A stretch of DNA of 18,493 bases from Flavobacteriales bacterium UBA1959 (GTDB lineage: Bacteria > Bacteroidota > Bacteroidia > Flavobacteriales_D > Sanyastnellaceae): positions 10,918 to 29,410 of the forward strand of contig DDEH01000029.1 of NCBI GenBank assembly GCA_002336085.1, in the 5' to 3' direction. The notes beneath the pieces were generated by a model that worked only from the letters and a program-made list of their open reading frames with translations, was not told the DNA's origin and ran no database searches. This document shows, piece after piece, positions 1 to 8,000 of this stretch (position 1 is the first letter of the stretch; the number at the start of each line of letters is the position of its first letter). The position numbers and the translations under genes were made by a program.

Positions 1-729
1 TGGTGGCAAACAGAAACCGGTGGCATTATGATCAGCGGCTTGGGAGACTTGAGTCCTCAAAAACCAGCGCACGCCGGCTATCCACTGCCTGGCATACATC
101 CGGTACTTGTAGATACTGAGGGAAACGTCATCGAGGACAATGAAAAAGAAGGATTGCTCTGCATAGCCGCACCTTGGCCCAGTATGATCCGGACGACTTA
201 TGGAGATCATGAACGCTGTTTGAATACCTATTTCCGTCCATTTCCGGGACTTTACTTTACCGGAGATGGAGCCAAGCGAGATGCAAATGGGATGTATCGA
301 GTGATTGGACGTGTGGACGATGTAATCAACGTTTCTGGCCATCGTTTTGGAACTGCCGAGATTGAATCTGCAATCAATCAAACGCCTGGTGTCGTGGAAT
401 CGGCTGTTGTTGGCTACGAGCATGCCATCAAGGGACAGGGAATTCAAGCATATGTTATCTGCGACCATCTGCCAGCAGAGTTAGCCCTTCAGGAAATGAA
501 GCATAACGTAGAAAAGCAGGTAATTCTAGAGATAGGTAAGATTGCCCGTCCTGACCGAATTCTATTCGTTTCGGGCTTACCAAAAACGCGATCTGGAAAG
601 ATTATGAGGCGCATTCTTCGTAAAATTGCATCAGGCGACTTTGACCAATTTGGTGATATTTCCACCCTTTTGGACCCAGAGGTAGTCGATAACATCGTCA
701 CACAATTCAAAGAAACTTCCATTCAATGA
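1..729 (+). CDS. acs: Acetyl-CoA synthetase, C-terminal part (5' end outside window)
   Basis: AMP-forming acetate:CoA ligase, cytoplasmic: acetate + ATP + CoA gives acetyl-CoA. The frame is open from base 1 and begins with WWQTETGG, the conserved adenylate-binding motif of Acs. The ATG at 28 is internal to that motif, so it is not the start. Further family marks are YFTGDGAKRD (about 240-290), the hinge region GRVDDVINVSGHRFGTAEIE, and near the C-terminus PKTRSGKIMRR, whose lysine (codon 598-600) corresponds to the catalytic lysine that is reversibly acetylated in well-studied Acs enzymes. The visible part is 242 residues, against about 640-660 for the full family, so roughly the last third is present. 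The stop codon overlaps the ATG of the next gene by four bases (ATGA), suggesting translational coupling to a secreted surface protein, an odd partner for a metabolic enzyme. Confidence 0.96.
   Translation, partial: WWQTETGGIMISGLGDLSPQKPAHAGYPLPGIHPVLVDTEGNVIEDNEKEGLLCIAAPWPSMIRTTYGDHERCLNTYFRPFPGLYFTGDGAKRDANGMYRVIGRVDDVINVSGHRFGTAEIESAINQTPGVVESAVVGYEHAIKGQGIQAYVICDHLPAELALQEMKHNVEKQVILEIGKIARPDRILFVSGLPKTRSGKIMRRILRKIASGDFDQFGDISTLLDPEVVDNIVTQFKETSIQ
726..729 (+). promoter_or_regulatory. ATGA stop/start overlap, acs to surface protein 1
   Basis: The TGA of acs (727-729) shares bases with the ATG of the next gene (726-728). Such overlaps usually mean one transcript and re-initiation by the same ribosomes. 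No clear purine-rich ribosome binding site precedes it, which is common in Bacteroidota. Confidence 0.75.
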
Positions 730-3700
730 ATAAGCCGTACCTCCAATGGATGCATAAAATAGTCATCGGTTTTTGTGCAATGCTTTGCACACTATCGGGA
801 ATCGCCCAAGTAGACACTGAGTTTTGGTTCGTAGCTCCTGAGGTGTGGGCAAATCACGGCGACAGTCCTACGCTTCTTCGGTTTGCCACATTTGACGAAG
901 CCGCAGTAGTGACGGTACAGCAACCGGCCAATCCCGGATTTCCCACACAAACCATATCAATTGAAGCGAACAGCGTCTCTTCCTTGAACCTTGCCGCATG
1001 GCTTTCCATCATCGAAAACAAACCCGCAAATACCGTACTGAACTATGGTCTGCGCATCACTTCGACATCTTTGATTCAAGCGTATTATGAGGTCAATCCG
1101 TCCAACAATTTGAACCCTGATATTTTTGCACTCAAAGGAATCAATGCCTTGGGCACTGATTTTCTCGTGCCCTTCCAAAACTACTTGAACAACAGTTACA
1201 CCCAGTCCACCTCATCTTTCGATATTGTGGCCACCGAGAATAATACAACCGTACAAATCACTCCGAGAAAAGCCATTCAAGGCCATGCACCCAATATTAC
1301 GTTTAGCATTTCGCTCAACGCCGGTCAAACATGGAGTGGTCGGGCCTCGTCCACATTAGCCAATCAGCATCCGTTTGGCACAATCGTCACTTCAAACAAA
1401 CCCATTGCCATCACCATGAGCGATGATTCCGTAGCAGGGACCCCATATGGTGGTTGTGCTGACATCATGGGGGATCAGATTGTTCCAGTGTCCGTCGTGG
1501 GCACCGATTACATCGCTGTCAAGGGCAACCTAAATGGTCCTGACAAGGTGTTTTTCATTCCAACTGAACCCAACACGACCATTTCAGTAAATGGCAATGT
1601 GACAAGTACGCTGACGACAATGGCCTCAATATATACGCATACGCTGACTGCAAATTCGGCTTTTTACCAAGCCAGTGCTCCTGTTTACGCGCTACATATG
1701 ACTGGTTTCGGGTGCGAAATAGGCGGGGCATTGTTACCGTCTATTATCTGCACCGGATCCCAAGAGGTTGCCTTTATCCGGTCAACCAATGAATTCATGG
1801 GGCTCAAGATTATAGTGCCCGCGGGTGGAGAGGATGATTTTGAATTCAATGGAAATCCAACCCTGGTATCCGCTGCCAATTTCTACAACGTACCCGGGAC
1901 AGATGGCAGTTGGAAATACGCCAATATCACAGCTTCTTCGTTTGTCCCTCAACTGCAAGCCTCTCGCCTGTCCAATTCTACCTCAGAATTTCATCTTGGC
2001 ATCATCAATGGAGGTGCATCATCAGGAACCCGATACGGGTACTTTAGTAATTATGGTCAGCAGGCTTATGCCATTGAAATCGAAGACAACACCGTATGCG
2101 AGGGCGATCCTGTCATTTTGGCCTCTAATCTTTTAAATGCAGCAACATACAATTGGACGGGTCCGAACGGCTTCAATGGACAAGGAAGTTCCATCGACCT
2201 CGGTGCCGTCTTCCTCGATGATGCTGGACAGTATTTGATCTCGGGATTTGTCGGAGGGTGCCCCATTGAAAGTGATTCCATAAATCTTGGGGTTTTCGCT
2301 ATTCCCAGCCCACCAATAATCACAGGAACACCAAACTTATGCGAAGGTGAATCTCTCTGGCTATCTGCCGATAGTACTGGTCCCTTTTGGTACAATTGGA
2401 GTGGTCCAAATGGAGCACTCGCTAGCGGCGCAGACGTATATATCGAAACCACACAATATTCTGACTCGGGACTTTATTCAGTAATGGCCAACGACCATGG
2501 ATGCCTTTCTGAACCGGATTTTTTCAATGTCGATATTATTGCTCAAACGCAGGCACAAATCAGCGATGTGCCATCATCCATTTGCACGGGAAGTTCATTG
2601 ATTATAGAAACCGAATTCTCAGCAGGGTCAAGCTATTTGTGGACAGGGCCTGAAAACACGACCCTCGGCACCTTATCAGATATTCAACTCACAAACTTAA
2701 CTCCAGGAGACTCCGGCTGGTATGTGCTCAATGGCGAAGCAAATGATTGTCCATTAACGCCCGATTCTGTGTGGGTGGAAGTGCAAGAAAATCCAGAATT
2801 AACTGGCCTTGACGCACCAAATTCCTGCCTTGAAAACGAGGCCATTTTCACAGCCACTGCCAGTGCTGAAGGCACTGCGTTCACATGGTTTAATCAGGCT
2901 GGCGAAGTATTGGGTGTTGGCAACCCTTGGGCCATACCGAGCGTGGACTGGAGCGATGCACAAAATTATTCCGTCATCGCGAATCTCAATGGCTGCGATT
3001 CCGAGCCTTTTGAGTTTTCATTCAATATCGTTCCTCCTGAAATCTTGGAAATTATTGACGGCAACGATCAGCCTTTTGATGCTGTGCAAATTTGCGAAGG
3101 AGAGTCCACAAACGCGCAAGCGGTGGGCCCTGCCCTAACAAATTGGGATTGGATAGGCGGCAATAATTTCACGTCGAATGCATCCGACATTAATGTTGTG
3201 AACGCGACTCCTAATGATAGCGGATGGTACGTTGTCAATGGCTCAGTTGGCACATGCCCGATGCTGCCCGACTCCTTCTGGCTTGAGGTAATCCCCACAC
3301 CACTTCCTCCTTCCATCTATGGATTCGACGAAATCTGTGAAGGCACAGCTTGGGAAATTTGGGGCACACTGAACGGCCAAGGAACTTTGGAGTGGTACCA
3401 TCCATATTGGGGAGAGGTATCGGGGAGCACATTGAGCATGGATTCTGTCCCGATGCAAGCAGATGGAATTTATGAAGCTTACGCCTTGTTCGAAGGGTGT
3501 CCTTCTGAAGTCGTTAGTGGAATGCTTGACGTCGTCGCATTGCCCGAGGAAATCATCAATTCTTTCGATGCCTTGACAGTTGAGCGATGTCCCGAGACGA
3601 ACCCACTCCTAAACTTGCCGCAATACGATTTCGCGTACAATGTATCCTGGAATTTTATTGACGCCAGCGGCATTGTTACTCCAGCCGGCTCAGATCCTTT

Positions 3701-4124
3701 AATTTGGGTAGCTAATGATGGCAATTATGAAGCTTACATGACCACTGGTGCTCCATGCTTTTTAGATGCAACTGGAAATTTTGAAGTGGAAACAGTTTTG
3801 TGCGATCTGATTGTACCGAACGTCTTTTCGCCCAATCAAGAAGGTGGCAATGAACAATTTGTGCTTCCAGATCTTGCTTTCTTTCCAAACAGTACGTGCG
3901 CAATCTTCAATCGTTGGGGCAACGTAGTTTTTCAATCGACAGATTTTGGCAACTCAGCAGGATGGCAACCAACGCCTGCAGAAGCCGCTGAAGGAACATA
4001 TTATTATCGCATAACAATCAACCGAACAGATGGAGACCTCGTCATTCTTGATGAAAACGGATCCACCACTTACACGGAACCGGGTGCAATTCAACTTACG
4101 GGAAGTCTGACGCTGGTGAGATGA
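726..4124 (+). CDS. Large T9SS type B surface protein with IgGFc-binding-like N-terminal domain (paralogue 1)
   Basis: Predicted secreted, cell-surface modular protein of 1132 residues. The N-terminus MNKPYLQWMHKIVIGFCAML is a standard signal peptide ending near SGIAQ (about residue 28). Residues 30-450 form a domain resembling the N-terminal region of IgGFc-binding proteins, beginning DTEFWFVAPEVWANHGD and ending near FHLGIINGG/GYFSNYG. Residues about 458-955 hold six Ig-like modules, each with a Cys pair and a W.GP..F / DSGWY core. Residues about 1029-1132 (VPNVFSPNQEGGNEQF, then FNRWGNVVFQS) are the gliding-motility-associated C-terminal domain, the type B signal for export by T9SS. The role is probably adhesion or surface display; the ligand is unknown. 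The gene overlaps acs and the following Brp/Blh gene by 4 bp each. It is clearly paralogous to the protein at 4959-8525. The family assignment of the N-domain is by recognition, not by a profile search. Confidence 0.88.
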   Translation: MNKPYLQWMHKIVIGFCAMLCTLSGIAQVDTEFWFVAPEVWANHGDSPTLLRFATFDEAAVVTVQQPANPGFPTQTISIEANSVSSLNLAAWLSIIENKPANTVLNYGLRITSTSLIQAYYEVNPSNNLNPDIFALKGINALGTDFLVPFQNYLNNSYTQSTSSFDIVATENNTTVQITPRKAIQGHAPNITFSISLNAGQTWSGRASSTLANQHPFGTIVTSNKPIAITMSDDSVAGTPYGGCADIMGDQIVPVSVVGTDYIAVKGNLNGPDKVFFIPTEPNTTISVNGNVTSTLTTMASIYTHTLTANSAFYQASAPVYALHMTGFGCEIGGALLPSIICTGSQEVAFIRSTNEFMGLKIIVPAGGEDDFEFNGNPTLVSAANFYNVPGTDGSWKYANITASSFVPQLQASRLSNSTSEFHLGIINGGASSGTRYGYFSNYGQQAYAIEIEDNTVCEGDPVILASNLLNAATYNWTGPNGFNGQGSSIDLGAVFLDDAGQYLISGFVGGCPIESDSINLGVFAIPSPPIITGTPNLCEGESLWLSADSTGPFWYNWSGPNGALASGADVYIETTQYSDSGLYSVMANDHGCLSEPDFFNVDIIAQTQAQISDVPSSICTGSSLIIETEFSAGSSYLWTGPENTTLGTLSDIQLTNLTPGDSGWYVLNGEANDCPLTPDSVWVEVQENPELTGLDAPNSCLENEAIFTATASAEGTAFTWFNQAGEVLGVGNPWAIPSVDWSDAQNYSVIANLNGCDSEPFEFSFNIVPPEILEIIDGNDQPFDAVQICEGESTNAQAVGPALTNWDWIGGNNFTSNASDINVVNATPNDSGWYVVNGSVGTCPMLPDSFWLEVIPTPLPPSIYGFDEICEGTAWEIWGTLNGQGTLEWYHPYWGEVSGSTLSMDSVPMQADGIYEAYALFEGCPSEVVSGMLDVVALPEEIINSFDALTVERCPETNPLLNLPQYDFAYNVSWNFIDASGIVTPAGSDPLIWVANDGNYEAYMTTGAPCFLDATGNFEVETVLCDLIVPNVFSPNQEGGNEQFVLPDLAFFPNSTCAIFNRWGNVVFQSTDFGNSAGWQPTPAEAAEGTYYYRITINRTDGDLVILDENGSTTYTEPGAIQLTGSLTLVR
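2097..3590 (+). repeat. Six Cys-paired Ig-like modules in surface protein 1
   Basis: Opening cysteine codons lie at 2097, 2340, 2583, 2826, 3093 and 3336 (mostly within CEG or CTG contexts), with a related Cys at 3588. Spacings are 243, 243, 243, 267, 243 and 252 bp, an 81-residue period. A second cysteine follows each opening Cys 54-56 residues later (2259, 2502, 2748, 2994, 3255, 3498), usually preceded by G, N or D and often followed by P. The pairs probably form one disulfide per Ig-like sandwich outside the cell. The repeats are diverged in DNA sequence, so this is an old protein-level repeat, not a recent tandem array. Confidence 0.85.
4121..4124 (+). promoter_or_regulatory. ATGA stop/start overlap, surface protein 1 to Brp/Blh gene
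   Basis: The stop TGA at 4122-4124 is nested in the ATG at 4121-4123. The upstream bases ctggtgag offer a weak purine-rich stretch. The overlap suggests coupled translation of a secreted protein and a membrane enzyme. Confidence 0.75.
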
Positions 4125-5002
4125 ATAAATCGGTTTCCACTCATTATTCAGTTGTATTGTTCGTGCTTGCAATTCTCGCATCCATTGCGTTTCATTTTGC
4201 ACCTCAATTCGCATGGTATATCACTGGAGTCCTCGCACTGATCGGACTCACGCTTGTCGGGATTCCACATGGAGCGCTAGACGTTCTGACCCACACCTCA
4301 CGAACAACTCATGTGCACCCAATCCTATTTTTGTCCACCTACATAGCAAGTGTCGCACTGGTCATTTGCGGTTGGTTTTTCATTCCTACAGCGACGCTTG
4401 CCTTTTTTTTGCTTCTGAGTGCCTGGCATTTTGGCCAAGCAGATTTCGAGTTATGGAAACTGAAGCGAGGCAGCATGTGCTGGGGAACCCTTTTGCTAAT
4501 CATTATCCTAGGATGGCACCTCGAAGAGGTGAATTCTATCTTATCGGCTATTGGCGTTTCAGAAGCTGTTCTGTCTCTGGTGATCAAAGCTGAATTTTGG
4601 ATAAAAAACGGCACCATCATTGGATGGATGATTGCACTGGCTCTTGCCATTTACCGACGAAAAAAACCTTGGTTTTGGAGCCTAATGCTTCTTGCATGCA
4701 CACCACTTTTGCCTGTTCTCATTGCTTTCATGTTTTTTTTTATTGGACAACACAGTGTAGCAGGATGGATGCACCTGAAGCGTGGATTGAAGTTGAACGA
4801 TCGCCAGCTTTGGATAAAAGCGGCACCGTTTCATTTAGGTGCTTGGGCAATCATCGGCGTAGGCGTATATTCGCTTGGGATCAATGAATCCCAAACATTC
4901 CATGCAACGGTCGGTTGGTTTTTTGCGTTTCTTGGAAGCATTAGCATCCCCCATATCGTTGAATCTCATCGCTTTATTCAAAACCTTAGAGAACACTCCT
5001 GA
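4121..5002 (+). CDS. blh: Brp/Blh-family membrane protein, putative beta-carotene 15,15'-dioxygenase
   Basis: Integral membrane protein of 293 residues with about eight hydrophobic segments. The Brp/Blh family cleaves beta-carotene into two retinal molecules, the rhodopsin chromophore, using iron bound by histidines. Visible family marks are GIPHGALD (His50), SAWHFGQAD (His103), GQHSVAGWMH (His211, His218) and PHIVESH (His278, His283), all in or next to membrane segments. In the Blh enzymes I recall, the third site is an HxxxH pair; here the position four after His211 is Gly215 and the next His is seven residues on, so the metal site may be arranged differently. No rhodopsin or carotenoid genes occur in this window. 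The gene starts inside the stop of the preceding surface protein gene, and the start of the next gene lies within its 3' end. The family call is firm; the reaction is inferred. Confidence 0.85.
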   Translation: MNKSVSTHYSVVLFVLAILASIAFHFAPQFAWYITGVLALIGLTLVGIPHGALDVLTHTSRTTHVHPILFLSTYIASVALVICGWFFIPTATLAFFLLLSAWHFGQADFELWKLKRGSMCWGTLLLIIILGWHLEEVNSILSAIGVSEAVLSLVIKAEFWIKNGTIIGWMIALALAIYRRKKPWFWSLMLLACTPLLPVLIAFMFFFIGQHSVAGWMHLKRGLKLNDRQLWIKAAPFHLGAWAIIGVGVYSLGINESQTFHATVGWFFAFLGSISIPHIVESHRFIQNLREHS

Positions 5003-8000
5003 TTCGATCAGCAGAAAGATACTTTGGTGCCTTTTATTGCCCTTTTATTTTTTATCAACGCCCCTCCAAGGAAGTGCCCAACTGGATACTGAATTCTGGT
5101 TTGTAGCACCGGAAGTTTGGGCGAATCATGGCGATTCCCCGATAGTGCTCCGATTTTCTGCATTGGACGAAGCGGCAGACGTAACCGTTGATCAACCTGC
5201 GAACACTGGGTTTCCTGAACAGAACATCACCATCAATGCCTCTGGCACAGCCACGTTGGATTTGACCGCTTGGCTCGGAATGATTGAAAACAAGCCCAGC
5301 AACCAAATTCTTCAGCGTGGATTGCGCATCGTCTCCAGTACACCGATCACGGCATATTATGAAGTAAATCACCCGGAAAACACGGACATCTTCACGTTAA
5401 AGGGGAAGTCGGCAATGGGTACAAGCTTCTACACTCCCTTCCAAACAAATCTCACCAACAATTTCACTCAATCTACTGCAGGAATTGATGTTCTGGCTAC
5501 TACAGATGGAACAGAGGTCACAGTCATTCCGTCGCAAAATCTAAACGGACATCCTGCTGGTATTGCTTTTAGTTTCGAGTTAGAGCAAGGAGAAACGTAC
5601 GGCATGCGTGCGAGCTCGGTGAACGGTCCTGGACACCCATCGGGAACTCTTATCAGCAGCAACAAACCGGTCACAGTAACAGTCAGCGACGACTCTGTGT
5701 TGAACGGCACATGCTGGGATATGATGGGAGACCAAATCATTCCTGTCACTGTTGCTGGAAATGAGCATATTGCCATCAAGGGCAACCTCAGTGCGCCGGA
5801 CAAGGTCTATCTAGTGGCAACGGAAGATGGAACCACGGTTTCTATCAATGGCATGGAGGCTTGGACTTTAAATGCTGGTGAATCATACAGCCATACGTTG
5901 ACAAGCATCACGGGATATTACGCAACCAGCGCACCCGTAATTGCCCTCCATGTGACGGGTTTTGGTTGTGAAGTCGGGCAAGCCATTCTGCCCCCCATTG
6001 CCTGTACCGGATCGAATGAAGTGGCATTTGTACGATCAACGTCTGAATTCTTTGGTCTAAAAATTCTGGTACCTACAGGTGGCGAGGGAGATTTTATATT
6101 GAATGGCTCCGCTGTGAATGTGGGTGCTGGATCGTTCTCCGATGTTCCTGGCACAGCGGGAGAATGGAAGTACGCCAATATTACTGCGACCGGTTTCGTT
6201 CCCACCGGATCAGCATCTAGATTGGAAAATTCTTCAGCCAAATTTCATCTCGGGATCATCAATGGAGGCGCAGCTACCGGAACTCGATACGGATACTTTA
6301 GTGCCTTCACAACATTCGAGCATGAAACGTTTGTAACCGATGATAACCTGTGCGAAGGGGAAATGGCCGAATTATTTTGCAGTCCCATTCTCAACGCCAC
6401 GTATGATTGGACAGGTCCGAATGGATTCACCGACTCTGGCGATGCCATTGAATTTGGCCCCATCACTATGGCAGACACCGGTCTATACATTGTTTCTGGC
6501 ACCGTGAATGGGTGCGAGATTTTGCCCGATACGCTAGAATTGCTAATCAATGAGCAGCCTGAGGCTCCCATCGTGATGGCCATTCCAGATGTTTGCGAAG
6601 GCGATAGCTGGGACTGGACTTCCTTGACAAATGCTGATGAATATAATTGGATGAACGAAGCTGGAGAGATCATTGCAATGGACAGCACAGTTTCTTGGAC
6701 GAATGCCGGACTGGACGATGCCGGTTCCTATGAATTGGTCGTCGTCTCCAATGCATGTGCGTCTGCCGCAACCGCTTTTGAAGTGGTAGTGAACGAAACG
6801 ATTACAATTGCCTTCAATTCACCTGTGGTATCCTACTGCTCAGGCACTGAATGGACTCTCAGCCCTGATCAAGTTCTAGCCGATACCGAATGGAACTGGA
6901 CGCTTCCAGATGGTTCTGAAAATAATTCAGAGACACTCGCCTTCACGCCTATTGAGCTTACTGACTCCGGCACTTACAGCTTGGGGGGAATGAATGCGGG
7001 GTGCCCGATGATAAGCGGTTTCATTGAAGTGATTGTGGCAGAGCCAGAGGTGTTGGTGCTATCCGTTCCAGAATTCATTTGCTCTTCTGATGAGCCGATC
7101 GAAATCACTGTAAACGACTCATATCAAGGTTCTTGGGCGAGTACAAATTGTCCAGATTGTCTATCCGGAGACGGCTATTTCGATGCCTCAGGGGTAGAAG
7201 CAGGAAACATTGACATCACATACACATCAGACAGCCCTTGTGCGACAGATGCCATGGCTGAGATTGAAGTCATTTTGACTCCCAATAGTGACTTCGAAGA
7301 TTTCACCGCTTGCGAAGGACAAGGTGAAGTGCAAATGGCCTCAGAAGAATCCGGTGGGATTTGGACGACTTCTTGTGGAACGTGCAGCAATGAATCTGGT
7401 CTATTCAATACGGAAATCGCTGGCGTTGGAACGTGGCAAGTCACCCATTCCATAGATGGGCTTTGTCCTGTCTTTTCAACGGGCTTATTTAATGTCACTG
7501 ATAATCTGAATAGCGGATTTTCAGTCCCCTCCTCTTTGTGTGCGAATTCCCCCCTCGTCGAATTCACTGCCGAGTTAGCAGGAGGAAGCTGGTCAGCTTC
7601 CTGCGGCAATTGCCTCGAAAGCAATGGAATGTTCGACGCATCGGACGCATCCGTTGGAGAGACTTCGATCTCCTATTCGCTGCCCGGTGCATGTGGAAGC
7701 AATTCTGTCGAGAGTGTCTTGATCGTCCCGCTGCCCGACGCTCAATTCGAATTCAGCTCAGAAGGAAACTGTGCTCCCGCCGTCGTCAGTTGCGTCGCCG
7801 CTAGCAATCCCAATGCAATTGATTGTCAGTGGAGCGTTTATGGAAATGGTGCAACAACCGTGTATGACTGCAATCAATCATCATTTGAAATTACTGATTC
7901 GGGCTGCTTCGAGCTGAGCCATACGGTAACAGACAATTCCGGCTGCAGCAATACAATCCAAGCATCCGAGTTGCTTTGCTTGAACACTTCACCACTGTCT

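Noticed and set aside
28..729. ATG at 28 as the start of acs
   Set aside because: The frame is open to base 1 and encodes WWQTETGGIM, so this Met is internal to a conserved motif of a gene truncated by the window edge.
4402..4741. Runs of 8 and 9 T in the Brp/Blh gene (4403-4410, 4733-4741) as possible frameshifts
   Set aside because: The reading frame is intact through both runs, giving Phe-rich membrane segments with the expected histidine motifs on both sides. The same holds for the nine-A run at 12387-12395 in the esterase signal peptide.
7175..7624. Open frame of 149 codons on the - strand (also 6245-6688, 147 codons, and many shorter ones)
   Set aside because: They lie antisense to the large surface protein genes, show no recognisable motif or signal, and their length is explained by the codon bias of the sense gene.
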